Below, in pieces: positions 35,749 to 44,809 of a DNA stretch of 64,000 nt. The notes under the pieces are model-generated. The model was not told the DNA's origin, made no database searches, and was given only the letters and a program-made list of their open reading frames with translations. Positions within the stretch are counted from its first letter, which is position 1, and each line of letters opens with the position of its first letter. The stretch covers positions 62,001-126,000 of the forward strand of contig DAOUJS010000046.1 in the NCBI GenBank assembly GCA_034422355.1, written 5' to 3'. The translations under genes were made by a program, and so were the position numbers. The DNA comes from CATOSP01 sp034422355 (lineage in GTDB: Bacteria > Chloroflexota > Dehalococcoidia > Lucifugimonadales > UBA3495).

Positions 35749-36054
35749 TCATGCCCAAACCAAGTCCTCGCCCTCTCCAGGACCACCTACCACTCCATGC
35801 GACTCTCTCAGGTTGCCAGGAGCGTAGCCACTACCCAGAGCCTCCTTCCGAGAGTAAACGCTGTAATGAATCCTCGCCTCCCCAGTAATAGGTCGGCACC
35901 TGGCGAAAAGGCGAAATACATGGCGGTCAGACCGATTCACAGCGCCGCCGACCGGATCAGGGCCCAGATCAGTCCTCCACGAATCTCTCAACCACAGTTC
36001 CTTGTCAGCCGCGTTCTCTAGCATCCATTTCAGAGAAATATCCGGAAATGTCAC
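35749..36054 (-). CDS. Doubtful small protein
   Basis: A 101-residue frame starting at GTG 36054 with moderately protein-like sequence (ISLKWMLENAADKELWLRDSWRTD, HVFRLFARCRPITG). It has no clear ribosome-binding site and no recognised family. Support comes mainly from the strong hairpin just after its stop. It may be a gene remnant at the island edge. Confidence 0.3.
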   Translation of the reverse strand: MTFPDISLKWMLENAADKELWLRDSWRTDLGPDPVGGAVNRSDRHVFRLFARCRPITGEARIHYSVYSRKEALGSGYAPGNLRESHGVVGGPGEGEDLVWA

Positions 36055-36484
36055 TCAATGAAGATGAGGCTCACACCCTCTTTGAAGTTGCGCAAGGCGC
36101 GATCATGGCCATAGCGGAAAAGTTATAAGTGAATAGTCGCTGTTCGGCACTCTGACCTCCCTTAGAACTGCTCCATCAATAAAGTGTCTTCTACTAATCA
36201 ATTGCTTGTGATGGGGTTGGAAAATGTGAATGGTTCTGGGCGATTTAGCCGTTTATCTGTTGGGCTGTGTGGTCTAGGATCATGCTAACACGCCTATCAT
36301 CGAGCTTGAACCAAAAGTCCCTTCTGAATCATTAGTCAGAAGCTGAATCAAAAGTATGGTTCAGATCAGGGTTTTGGTGCAAAGCTCATTCACGTCATAA
36401 GCTGTAGATGATAGGATAACGAGGCGTTCAGTTATGGGGAATTCGCCAAAGGGATCGGTTCTCGAGCGTTGATGGCTCCACGGC
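36055..36484. other. A/T-richer intergenic region at the island's left edge
   Basis: About 430 bases with no convincing frame. Base composition shifts towards A/T here relative to the preceding uvrA region. It should contain the promoter of the AAA+/subtilase pair, but I could not pick a clear -35/-10. Confidence 0.4.
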
Positions 36485-37483
36485 ATGATTAGCATGGCTA
36501 GTGCTGAGCAAATAAAGGCGTTGGTGAAGTCGTACGCGGAAGGAGATGACGACCGTTTCTTTTCCGTTGCCATGCAGGTTGCTGCCCACGAGGCTAAGCT
36601 GGGGCATGGAAAACTCGCGGAAGAACTGAGACATATAATTGATTCGGCCAAGGCTACACGGTTTCCAACGGTGTCCCGAACAGTGGGGGGGAAACGTGGG
36701 GAGTTGGACGGCATTCTCCGGACGTCCCATCCTAAGGTTAGGCTGGTTGACATGGTGCTGGAGGAGCGGCTGGCGGGACAAATTCGTAAGGTCGTTCGCG
36801 AGCATAGGCACGTCGGTCGAATTCTCGAAAATGGCCTTTCGCCTAGACGCAAGTTGCTATTAACCGGCCCCCCGGGCACAGGCAAGACCCTGACAGCGTC
36901 GGTACTTGCTGGGGAGCTGGGTCTCCCACTTTTCCAGGTGCGCCTTGACGGTCTCATCACTAGGTATATGGGCGAGACAGCGGCCAAATTGCGGCAGATA
37001 TTCGACGTGACCCATAGCAGTCGGGGTGTCTACTTCTTCGACGAGTTTGACGCGATCGGCTCGCAGCGTGGTCTGACGAATGACGTAGGAGAGATGCGTC
37101 GGGTTTTGAACAGCTTTCTGCTGATGCTCGAAGAGGACTCCTCAAACAGCTTGGTTGTCGCTGCCACGAATCAGCCATCCATTCTGGACCCGGCACTTTT
37201 CAGGAGATTTGACGACGTTCTTGAATATCACTTGCCGGATAGCCTACGGATCGCCGAGTTGCTTAAAGCTCGCCTTAGTAGGGTTGCGCTAGCTGGGATT
37301 TGTTGGAGATCCCTAGCTGATACGGCCGTAGGATTGAGCTATGCCGACGTCGCATATGTCTCCAACGACGTCTTGAAATCTTCCTTGATTGAGGGAGACG
37401 ACTTGGTCTATGAGACGCACATTCGGGATTTGCTCTCCGAGAGAAAAAGTATCGCCGAGAGGCTGAACGAGCACAGGTCTTAG
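36485..37483 (+). CDS. AAA+ ATPase paired with a subtilase
   Basis: A 332-residue AAA+ protein. A helical N-terminal region (residues 1-70) precedes the ATPase core: Walker A LTGPPGTGKTLTA near 125, Walker B GVYFFDEFDAIGS near 182, sensor 1 VVAATNQPSILDP and arginine finger ALFRRFDDVLEY. The core resembles FtsH/spastin-type AAA domains without a membrane anchor. It lies 20 bases before a subtilisin-like protease gene, a two-gene pairing seen in many genomic islands. I infer that the ATPase controls or feeds the protease. A role in defence or conflict is possible but unproven. Confidence 0.88.
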   Translation: MISMASAEQIKALVKSYAEGDDDRFFSVAMQVAAHEAKLGHGKLAEELRHIIDSAKATRFPTVSRTVGGKRGELDGILRTSHPKVRLVDMVLEERLAGQIRKVVREHRHVGRILENGLSPRRKLLLTGPPGTGKTLTASVLAGELGLPLFQVRLDGLITRYMGETAAKLRQIFDVTHSSRGVYFFDEFDAIGSQRGLTNDVGEMRRVLNSFLLMLEEDSSNSLVVAATNQPSILDPALFRRFDDVLEYHLPDSLRIAELLKARLSRVALAGICWRSLADTAVGLSYADVAYVSNDVLKSSLIEGDDLVYETHIRDLLSERKSIAERLNEHRS

Positions 37484-37503
37484 AGTGGGATGGTTCGTAT
37501 CGC

Positions 37504-40161
37504 ATGACTAGCGGGATGATTGAGAGAAGACGTCACTTTTTGCTCGAGGAGGTGACGGAGACTGAGGCTTTTCGCCCAGGAGGCCGCGGACGCGGGATAA
37601 AGATACGGGAACTGGATCGTGGCCCGCATAGCGCGTCATTGCGGAGCCAACTGAGGGATGTGAGAAGCCACTCCCAATCTGCCTCCACCGCACAACTCCG
37701 CGCAGGTGCGTCGGAAGGCTTTGGGATACAGGTGGAATTCGAAGGCTTCCCAGGTGTCGAGCTTGAGTTTCAGAAACTGTCCAGTAAGAGTTCCGGGATC
37801 GAACTCCTGAACGTGCGTGTTGAGGGATCATCTGACGAGGACCGTTTTACCCGCGCGACGGTTTTTGTCCCTGACGGAAAACTCGAACATTTCGAGAGGT
37901 TGGTTCGTAGCTACCTGGAACGAAAGCAAGACAGTCTTGGACGTCCTAGAGATAACCAACGGATTGTTGACGCGATTAGTTCCATCCGGGCGGCGTCTCT
38001 GAGGGCCCTCTGGACTGATACCGCAGAGTTTCCCGACAATGAAGAAGGGCCACTATGGTGGGAGGTGTGGTTGCCGATTCGGTCCGACCGTCAGCGTGTC
38101 CTTTCGGCTTTTCGGGACCGGGTGGACGCTATTGGGGAAGGTCTACCTACATTGAGTGAAGCCGTCGCCCCGCCTCCGGAATCTCCGGTTGTATCTGAGA
38201 ATCCTGAAGGTGCATCGCTTCTTGCAGTCCATCCGATGTCCTCAAGTGAAGATGGAGACCGCCGGATGCGTGTTTCTCCTGGTGATTTGCATTTCCCGGA
38301 GCGTTCCGTCGTGCTTGTGCGCGCAACGGTTTCCCAGATGGAACAGTCCTTGATGGTACTCAACAGCATTGCGGAATTGCGCCGCCCTCGGGAAACGGCA
38401 GAATTTTTCGTTGACCTTGGGGTGAATGAACAGGCTGAATGGCTCGACAACCTGTTGCATCGTTCCCAGTATCCAAAAGAGGATGACGAGGTTCCATATG
38501 TCTGTATTCTCGACACGGGGGTAAATAGGGGGCATAAGCTGATAGAACCTGCGTTGGCCTCTGGAGACCAACATACCCTTCAACCGGGGTGGGGGGCGGC
38601 AGATGTTGACGGTCATGGGACGGGTATGGCTGGGTTAGCCTTGGCTGGGGACATGACTGACTTGGTCTTAGGGTAGGGGCCGGTTCGTTATTCTCACCGA
38701 TTGGAGTCAGTCAAGCTGTTGCCCCAACGTGGTTCCAATCATGGGGACCCGCAGCACCACGGTTATTTGACTGAACAGGCTGTATATACTCCGGAAATTT
38801 CAGCCCCTGATCGTTTACGCGTATTCGGGATGGCAGTCACTTCCAAAGAGAGCAGTGAAAGAGGTCGACCATCAGCGTGGTCATCTGCTATTGACTCCCT
38901 GGCAGCTGACGTTCCTGAAAGTGGTGATAGACCCCGCCTGATAATATTGTCTGCCGGAAACATAGAGGACAATGAATCATGGCGTAACTATCCTTACAGC
39001 AACGAGACGGACGGTATCCGCGACCCCGCGCAGGCTTGGAATGCTTTAACTGTTGGCGCCTATACAGAATTGACAGATATTTCCGAGGATATAGCTGGCG
39101 GTCACTCGGCAATTGCCCCTAAGGGTGACCTGAGCCCGTTCAGCACCACCTCTCTTGTGTGGGACCAGAGATGGCCTATGAAACCCGACGTGGTCCTTGA
39201 GGGTGGTAACGTTGCTATGTCACCTAATGGACCTATTGAGATGGAAAGCCTGAGTTTGTTGACATCGTATTATCAGCCTAATCTCAGGCTTTTCGCCCAC
39301 TTCAATGCCACCAGTGCTGCAACGGCTCTGGCATCCCGACTCGCTGCCCAGGTGATGGCTGAGTATCCTAAGATATGGCCCGAGACCGTTCGGGCTCTGA
39401 TAGTCGACTCTGCGGAATGGACTGATGGTATGAAGAGATCATACCTTCCTAAGTCTGGAAGAGTGACGAAGGCAGACTACGGGCGGCTGGTCAGGAGATG
39501 CGGATTTGGAGTGCCTAATCTGGATCGGGCTCTTTGGAGCTTATCTAATTCCCTGACCATGGCGATACAGGGCAGATTGCATCCTTTCCGGCGCGAGAGG
39601 TCTAAAACTCCCACTTTCCGGGATATGAACCTTCATACTTTGCCTTGGCCTGTGTCTGAGTTGGAAAGGTTGGGAGAGGTTCGGGTGGAGATGCGAGTGA
39701 CGCTGTCTTATTTCATAGAACCCAATCCGTCAGCTCGAGGGACAGCTCAACCTTACAAGTACGAGTCCCATGGCTTGCGTTTTGATGTAAGACGTCCTTA
39801 CGAAACCGTCGATGATTTTCGCACCCGGATAAATCTGGCTGCCCGGGAAGAGGAAGATGGCCGCCGACGGCGTTCGGATAGTGACCCGGCTTGGTTAATC
39901 GGCAAGCAACAGAGGCACAGAGGTTCCTTACATAGTGACGTTTGGCGTGGGACCGCTGCAGAGTTGGCAAGCCTTGGATACATTGCCGTATATCCCACCT
40001 CAGGATGGTGGAGGACTCGCCCCGGACTTGAAAGCTACGATAAATTGGCTCGTTATGCATTAGTTGTGAGCATTGCCGCTCCTGAGACTGACGTCGACCT
40101 CTACGCAGAGGTTGCCAGTCGAATCAGCACTCCTGTTCCTATAGTAACAGCCCTTGACTAA
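37504..40161 (+). pseudogene. Subtilisin-like (S8) serine protease interrupted by in-frame TAG
   Basis: A single frame of 885 codons is broken only by TAG at 38674-38676 (codon 391). The catalytic Asp (CILDTGVNRGH) and His (VDGHGTGMAGLA) lie before it; the oxyanion Asn region (LIILSAGNIEDN) and Ser (HFNATSAATALASRL) lie after it, so neither half alone could be active. The sequence after TAG continues GPVRYSHRLESVKLLP, as in family members, so nothing else is missing. It is 20 bases downstream of the AAA+ gene. It may be a nonsense mutation, sequencing error or readthrough. The first 270 residues are a family-specific N-terminal domain. Confidence 0.8.
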
Positions 40162-41365
40162 CCCCTATCGTACTCTCAATTCCGTCAACTGGTCCTTCGT
40201 CGATGAGACCATCCTTGATTCCCTGGAGGTAAACGAACGGAATCAACTGTGGGTTTTTGAAGTGCCAACGGTAATTCTTTGGCCTGCCTGTCTTTACCAG
40301 AGTTGGGCCATGCTCGGCTTCGCAGAAGGCCGCCAAGTGGCGCTGATAACTCACCGGCTTAATGTCTCTCTTCAACAGCTTCTGTAGAGGCTCTCGAACC
40401 GAAGACAGGCCAAATCCGCCCATCATGTCCTTTTCCGCCATAGCGCACGCAAGAAGGACCTCCTTATAGAGGTTATTTGGCTGCGTGGAGTTCGTCGCCT
40501 GTTGATATTCTAGCTTTATGCTACCGTCTACCCGTTGTAGTGAGTCTCGGACAGCATGGGTAAGATCCTCGTATGTCACAGTGTCGCTTTTTCGTTGTTC
40601 CGCAGCGATCCCCGCCCATAACCCAAGAAGATGGGTATAGTGAGGGTAGCCTTGGGATAACTGGCCTATTCTCTGATCCAGCCCAGCATCGTACTTGAGG
40701 TTGGCTTTTTCGAACCCCTTTTCAATGATTCCTGCTAGTTCATAGGGTTCCATAGGTTCAACGTGTACGAAGTCCAGATTTCGGGAGATAGACTGGTGGG
40801 CGGTGACCAACTGTTCGATTGATTGGCCCACGCCGACGAGTACGATGGTGCAGTCGGTGCTGTTGTCCGAGAAAAGTTTGACGGCGTCTGTCATGAGGAG
40901 CCGGGTATCCGAGTCTTGGATCCGGTCATACTCGTCAAAAATTATTACAATTGGGACCTGAAACTGGTCGATCAGTCTCCGTATATCAGTAGGCGAATCC
41001 AACGAACGCCCTTCGTCCAATCGCCCGATTGGCATCAGTTCCTCTTGCGGTTCGAATCCCATCCGGCGTTGGCTGATGGGTACCTCTTGGAAGACCTTCC
41101 GCCAAATGCTACTGAATGTGTCATTCGTGTCACAGGACACGAATATCGGGGTCATGGGTCGGCTCTCTTCGTCGTCGCTGACGAGCACCCCGAGAACTCG
41201 AGCGATCGAGGTCTTACCGACGCCTCTATCCCCGTATAGCAGTACGTGTTGGCTGGCGTCTCGCGCGTCGTTCAGCAGTCGAAGCAGTACGTCTAATCGC
41301 CCCGCGAGCAAGTTAGGAATACTGACAGGGCGAGTAGGCGTGAATATGTCGCTCAAACGCGCCAT
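40139..41365 (-). CDS. Orc1/Cdc6-like AAA ATPase (island protein)
   Basis: A 408-residue ATPase. It begins LSDIFTPTRPVSIPNLLAGRLDVLLRLLNDA, then Walker A LLYGDRGVGKTSIARVL, Walker B VPIVIIFDEYDRIQD, sensor CTIVLVGVGQSIEQL and a lid with QLSQGYPHYTHLLGLWAG. The C-terminal 120 residues look like a winged-helix region. This resembles STAND/Orc-type ATPases frequent in islands. The start is ATG 41365; the longer frame adds 65 unlikely residues. It converges with the protease gene, and the last 23 bases of the two genes overlap. Confidence 0.82.
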   Translation of the reverse strand: MARLSDIFTPTRPVSIPNLLAGRLDVLLRLLNDARDASQHVLLYGDRGVGKTSIARVLGVLVSDDEESRPMTPIFVSCDTNDTFSSIWRKVFQEVPISQRRMGFEPQEELMPIGRLDEGRSLDSPTDIRRLIDQFQVPIVIIFDEYDRIQDSDTRLLMTDAVKLFSDNSTDCTIVLVGVGQSIEQLVTAHQSISRNLDFVHVEPMEPYELAGIIEKGFEKANLKYDAGLDQRIGQLSQGYPHYTHLLGLWAGIAAEQRKSDTVTYEDLTHAVRDSLQRVDGSIKLEYQQATNSTQPNNLYKEVLLACAMAEKDMMGGFGLSSVREPLQKLLKRDIKPVSYQRHLAAFCEAEHGPTLVKTGRPKNYRWHFKNPQLIPFVYLQGIKDGLIDEGPVDGIESTIGVSQGLLL

Positions 41366-41645
41366 TGATTCAAGGCCACTATGAACCACGTTATACCTCC
41401 GATCACACCCTGCGTACAGAATAGCATAGGCTGCACGGTGAGGTCTATGGCCTGAATATATCCCAGATTTACCTGGGCGCAACCGTGTAAGAAGCTCCGA
41501 TAATACATAGTAGAGGACTACTTTGAGGGGCGTAAGCCGAAGTTGCCGATACCGGCACAAAGCCCGTACCCACTTGATTTCATATGAATATAATGCTCAC
41601 TATTTGGAAGTCTCTCATTCCGAATTTGCAGTCGGAGGTGAAGGT

Positions 41646-42182
41646 CTGACATTCAGAGAAGCGGTTGTTCGATGCCTTCGGCGCTATGTAGCTTTTGGAG
41701 GCAGGGCGAGTCGATCTGAGTTCGGGTACTGGACTCTATTCGTGGCAGCGGTGTGGCTGGTGATTGTCACGGCCTGGGCCGTTGCTGGAAGCATCTTTTA
41801 CCTATCAGACAGGGTATATGGCGGCCTTCTTCCTGCTGAGGTGGTCCTGGTCGAGAGGATTCTTGACGTGATGTTTTCGGTCGGGCTTCTGACCGTACTG
41901 CCGACTGTGGCGGCTATAAGTCGGAGACTGCACGACATAGGCTGGAGCGGCTGGTGGCAGTCCCTTTGGTATTTCGGGCCTGTCCCTCTCTGGCTTATCG
42001 CGGGGGTGATTGGCTTCGCGTGGCTTGTTGAGGGTTTCAAAGGCGCGGACCCTTCGCCAGTGCCTTTGCTGGTTATCGGCGGCCTGGCGCTTGGCGCGAG
42101 TGCGGGCATGGCTGTGTGGGCAGCGGTGATGCTGGCGTGGCCCGGTAATCGTTCTGAGAACCGTTATGGCAGGCCGGAGTGA
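41646..42182 (+). CDS. DUF805 membrane protein
   Basis: A 178-residue protein with four predicted membrane helices. LTFREAVVRCLRRYVAFGGRASRSEFGYWTLF at the start and AAISRRLHDIGWSGWW in the middle are the two signature stretches of DUF805. The family alignment points to CTG 41646 as the start, seven bases after a perfect GGAGG; no ATG, GTG or TTG fits there. The function of the family is unknown. It is an inner-membrane protein at the centre of the island. Confidence 0.82.
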   Translation: MTFREAVVRCLRRYVAFGGRASRSEFGYWTLFVAAVWLVIVTAWAVAGSIFYLSDRVYGGLLPAEVVLVERILDVMFSVGLLTVLPTVAAISRRLHDIGWSGWWQSLWYFGPVPLWLIAGVIGFAWLVEGFKGADPSPVPLLVIGGLALGASAGMAVWAAVMLAWPGNRSENRYGRPE

Positions 42183-42239
42183 TGGGGCTTTGGTTCAAAG
42201 CCGTGCTGAATACTATGAAACAATTGCGGTAGAGAGTTG

Positions 42240-42268
42240 TTGAGACTCTGCGGGATTCGTGGTTTAAT
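42240..42268 (+). promoter_or_regulatory. Promoter of the structured RNA
   Basis: TTGAGA (42240-42245), exactly 17 bases, then TTTAAT (42263-42268). The predicted start at about 42275 coincides with the first base of the outer helix of the RNA described next. Confidence 0.6.
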
Positions 42269-42274
42269 GGGCCG

Positions 42275-42541
42275 TGCGAGAGCGGACCTTTACTTGAAAG
42301 GAAACGTACAGGGCTGTTGATTGTCTTCGGACAGGGGCATTCGTGCCCCCTTGTCGGTTCTGTACGTGGTGAGGGTTGCTCTCGCAGGTAGCCTCTATCC
42401 GGGCACTACAAGGGGGTGCCAGCACGTTAGGCAGGATTGATCCGAGTTCTGCCATTGAGCAAGTGAAAAACCGCGCCGGTGATACGGCGCAGCTTGATAT
42501 GGGACTTTGCGGCCTGGCCCTGAATAGGGAAGGCCGCTTTT
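42275..42541 (+). ncRNA. Highly structured candidate noncoding RNA
   Basis: About 265 nt with no plausible ORF. An outer helix pairs GCGAGAGC (42276-42283) with GCTCTCGC (42378-42385). A nested helix pairs ACGTACAG (42304-42311) with CTGTACGT (42360-42367). Inside lie two UUCG-capped hairpins, TGTC-TTCG-GACA (42322-42333) and GGGGCA-TTCG-TGCCCC (42334-42349). Further hairpins follow at 42402-42420, 42430-42453 and 42473-42490 (GCGCCG/CGGCGC). The unit ends in a terminator with TTTT. Promoter, nested perfect helices and terminator together make a real RNA gene likely. I do not recognise the class; RNase P, tmRNA and SRP hallmarks are missing. Confidence 0.6.
42509..42541 (+). terminator. Rho-independent terminator of the structured RNA
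   Basis: GCGGCCT (42509-42515) pairs with AGGCCGC (42531-42537), with an inner CCCT/AGGG extension, followed directly by TTTT. Confidence 0.7.
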
Positions 42542-42560
42542 CAATATGTCCTGATGTACG

Positions 42561-42593
42561 CAGGCCCTCGCTGATTTCGGCAGCGAGGGCCTG
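42561..42593. terminator. Second strong hairpin, perfect 13-bp stem
   Basis: CAGGCCCTCGCTG (42561-42573) and CAGCGAGGGCCTG (42581-42593) pair fully around a 7-base loop. A further 6-bp hairpin GGGTGC/GCACCC (42601-42628) follows. These may be backup terminators or a 3' domain of a longer form of the RNA. Confidence 0.6.
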
Positions 42594-42805
42594 TTGCATT
42601 GGGTGCGCCATTAGAGCGGGAAGCACCCACGGCCCTGTTGGGGCGCGGTTATTTTATCAGTAGCCGCGTTTCCGTGGATAGTCATTATTGACTTTTGTGC
42701 CTCCCGTTCTGGTGAGTGGTATCGTCATCTCACCTGGATGGGAGGTCTTTATGTGCTTCCCGTTTCGGTGTGGGTCTGAAGACACAAAATGAGGAGGTAC
42801 GGAAC

Positions 42806-43024
42806 GTGGGCGTTGAAGATCGTAATTATAAGGGAGTTCATGGAGCCGCCTGTAGGTGTTGGGAGTGCAATGAGGGTTTCCCGACGAAGGTGCGGGACCG
42901 GCGCTGGCGGGCACACATAGAGGAACATTTCAGGAAGGAGTATGAACTGGGTCCGGCGGAGCCGGAGCCTGGATTTTTGCGGAAGCTATTTGGCAAGGGA
43001 AAGAAGTCGAAGGGCAAGGGTTAG
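42806..43024 (+). CDS. Small protein with C2H2-like zinc-binding pattern
   Basis: A 72-residue protein starting at GTG 42806 after GAGGAGG. CWEC near residue 18 and HIEEH about 15 residues later give a C-x2-C...H-x3-H arrangement resembling a zinc finger, followed by a Gly/Lys-rich basic tail (FLRKLFGKGKKSKGKG) that could bind nucleic acid. I do not recognise the family. It is 26 bases upstream of the CAP-domain gene. Confidence 0.65.
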   Translation: MGVEDRNYKGVHGAACRCWECNEGFPTKVRDRRWRAHIEEHFRKEYELGPAEPEPGFLRKLFGKGKKSKGKG

Positions 43025-43050
43025 GGACTTCTTATTGTAGGAGGCTTGCC

Positions 43051-44619
43051 ATGAAACTTATAGCGGGTTTGGCTGTTCTTATTCTGATCGGCGTGGGTGT
43101 CTTGGTGAACTTCAATGACACTGGGCGCAGTTCTGAATTTGTGGATTCTGCAAGGTACTACGTCGCGGAGCGTATTATGCCCGAGGATGCCGGGAGACAG
43201 ATAGGCTCGGCTTCAGTGGTTCCTGGCCCTGTAGTTGTTGAGAAGGAGCAGGTGGGGCAGGAGACTTTTGAGCCGACGGCGTTGCCGGGCAGAGAGGCAA
43301 CGCCGGCCGTATTTCGGATTCCTGAACGGATACCGCATCCGGCGGTTACGCCGGGTCCCTCGGCCACGCCTGGATTGAGCGCAGGGGCGCTTATCAAGGA
43401 TGCGTATACCGGGGGAATGTCGAGGTTGGTGACACCATCTCCGACAAGAACGCCACGTCCGACGAGGCCGCCGGTGCCTACAAAGACTGTGTCTCCGACT
43501 GTGTCGGTTGTTTTGACCAAGGCGGCTAGTGGGACTTGGCCGTCGGGGTCATCTTCGGCAGCGTCGCCTGGGGACTTGATAAAGTCGTTTGTTGGGAGTA
43601 CGGCTTTGCCTCCTGTGAAGCGGACGCCAGTGTCTCGGGATGCGGAGACGAGGTCTCCTGTTGCTGTCTCTAAGGAGGGTCTGAGGCAGCAGCGGATATA
43701 CCTTCTCGGTCTGATTAACGAAGTGAGGGAGGCTAAAGGTTTGCCGGCTGTGGCTCTTGGTGATAATGAAGCGGCCCAGAGCCATGCGGAGTCGATGCTG
43801 GAGAACGGATTTACAGGACATTGGGGATTGGACGGTATGACGGCTCCTATGCGGTATACCCTTGCTGGAGGCGTGAATTACGTGAAGGAGAATACTTCCG
43901 GTGTTCGTAATACTAAGTGGAGTTTCGCGTATGAGACGCAAGGTTGGAAGAAGTCTATTGAGGAGGCGCATCGGGGATTGCTTGGCAGTCCGGGTCACCG
44001 GAAGACTATTTTGGACAAGTGGAATAGGAAGGTTAGTCTGGGAATTGCTTGCAATGCCTGGAGCTGCTCAGTGGTCCAGAATTTCGAGGGAGATTATGTG
44101 GAGTTTACTAAGCGGCCGGCGATATCGAAGAATGGAACTCTGAGTTTTGCTGGAGAGCTGGAAAGTGGACTTATGATGTCCGGTGTTCAGGTTTGGTATC
44201 ACGAACCGCCGAAGGCCCTTACCTTGGGGCAGATTGACGCCGGGTATTCCTACACTGTGGGACAGGAACCGGCTACTTTCATTGCTCTGCCAGGGTATTA
44301 CGGGCCTTCTGGTCCTGGGTTTTCCGAATATGTTTATTATGCTGGAGTGGACCCGTACTCTGTGAGTGCGGATATAGGAAGAGGCGGTTCGTTGTCGAGG
44401 TCGGCGCAGCCGAGAGTGAAGTCTGTGCCGTGGATTGTAGCGGACAGATGGAATTCAGGCGTGGACTCGTCGTTTAGCCTCAGAGTCAACATCAAGGAGA
44501 CGATTGACGATCTCGGCCCTGGTGTCTATATCGTTTTGATATGGGGAAAACAAACGATATGGGGCAAAGGTGGTCCTGATGAGATTCCTTTGACCAACTA
44601 TGCGATTTTTGTCGAGTGA
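43051..44619 (+). CDS. Exported CAP-domain (SCP/PR1-like) protein
   Basis: A 522-residue protein. Residues 1-20 form a signal or membrane anchor. A long Pro/Thr/Ser-rich linker (about 70-205, with TPSPTRTPRPTRPPVPT) is typical of Chloroflexota surface proteins. The CAP domain follows at about 213-345: LLGLINEVREAKGLPAV, AQSHAESMLENGFTGHWG and a GSPGHRKTILDK motif with the conserved His. A beta-rich C-terminal domain (about 350-522) is not recognised. Function outside the cell is uncertain. Codon use is visibly less G/C-biased than in the flanking core genes. ATG follows GGAGG. Confidence 0.85.
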   Translation: MKLIAGLAVLILIGVGVLVNFNDTGRSSEFVDSARYYVAERIMPEDAGRQIGSASVVPGPVVVEKEQVGQETFEPTALPGREATPAVFRIPERIPHPAVTPGPSATPGLSAGALIKDAYTGGMSRLVTPSPTRTPRPTRPPVPTKTVSPTVSVVLTKAASGTWPSGSSSAASPGDLIKSFVGSTALPPVKRTPVSRDAETRSPVAVSKEGLRQQRIYLLGLINEVREAKGLPAVALGDNEAAQSHAESMLENGFTGHWGLDGMTAPMRYTLAGGVNYVKENTSGVRNTKWSFAYETQGWKKSIEEAHRGLLGSPGHRKTILDKWNRKVSLGIACNAWSCSVVQNFEGDYVEFTKRPAISKNGTLSFAGELESGLMMSGVQVWYHEPPKALTLGQIDAGYSYTVGQEPATFIALPGYYGPSGPGFSEYVYYAGVDPYSVSADIGRGGSLSRSAQPRVKSVPWIVADRWNSGVDSSFSLRVNIKETIDDLGPGVYIVLIWGKQTIWGKGGPDEIPLTNYAIFVE

Positions 44620-44641
44620 TTCTATTTGCGAGTGTTGAGAT

Positions 44642-44809
44642 ATGAGTAGTCCGACTAAGCGGAAAAGGGATTTGGCTCCGACTTCGAGTGGCTCGAATCG
44701 GTCTGGCGGTCTTTCTGACCTTGGGTGTGGCTGGATTGTGGCGCTTGGGCTTGTAGCTGTACTAATTGGCCTTGCAGTTTACGGATGTCTTTTTGGAGGA
44801 TCAGGGTAA
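44642..44809 (+). CDS. Possible small single-pass membrane protein
   Basis: A 55-residue frame 22 bases after the CAP gene, with a polar Ser/Lys-rich N-terminus and one hydrophobic helix (GWIVALGLVAVLIGLAVYGCLF). The ribosome-binding site is weak. It is antisense to another small membrane-protein frame (44655-44870), and both cannot be assumed real. Confidence 0.4.
   Translation: MSSPTKRKRDLAPTSSGSNRSGGLSDLGCGWIVALGLVAVLIGLAVYGCLFGGSG

Noticed and set aside
38674..38676. Pyrrolysine or programmed amber decoding in the subtilase
   Set aside because: No pyl genes or CUA-anticodon tRNA in the window, and the site is not catalytic. Kept only as a possibility behind mutation or error.
42275..42541. 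Retron, RNase P RNA, tmRNA or SRP RNA for the structured RNA
   Set aside because: No reverse transcriptase nearby. The GGAAAGUCC (RNase P), tRNA-like end (tmRNA) and GGUCAGG/AGCAGCC (SRP) signatures are missing.
42376..42663. 95-aa plus-strand ORF and the opposite 120-aa ORF in the structured RNA region
   Set aside because: Both cross several perfect hairpins and a terminator, lack ribosome-binding sites and have no protein-like conservation pattern.
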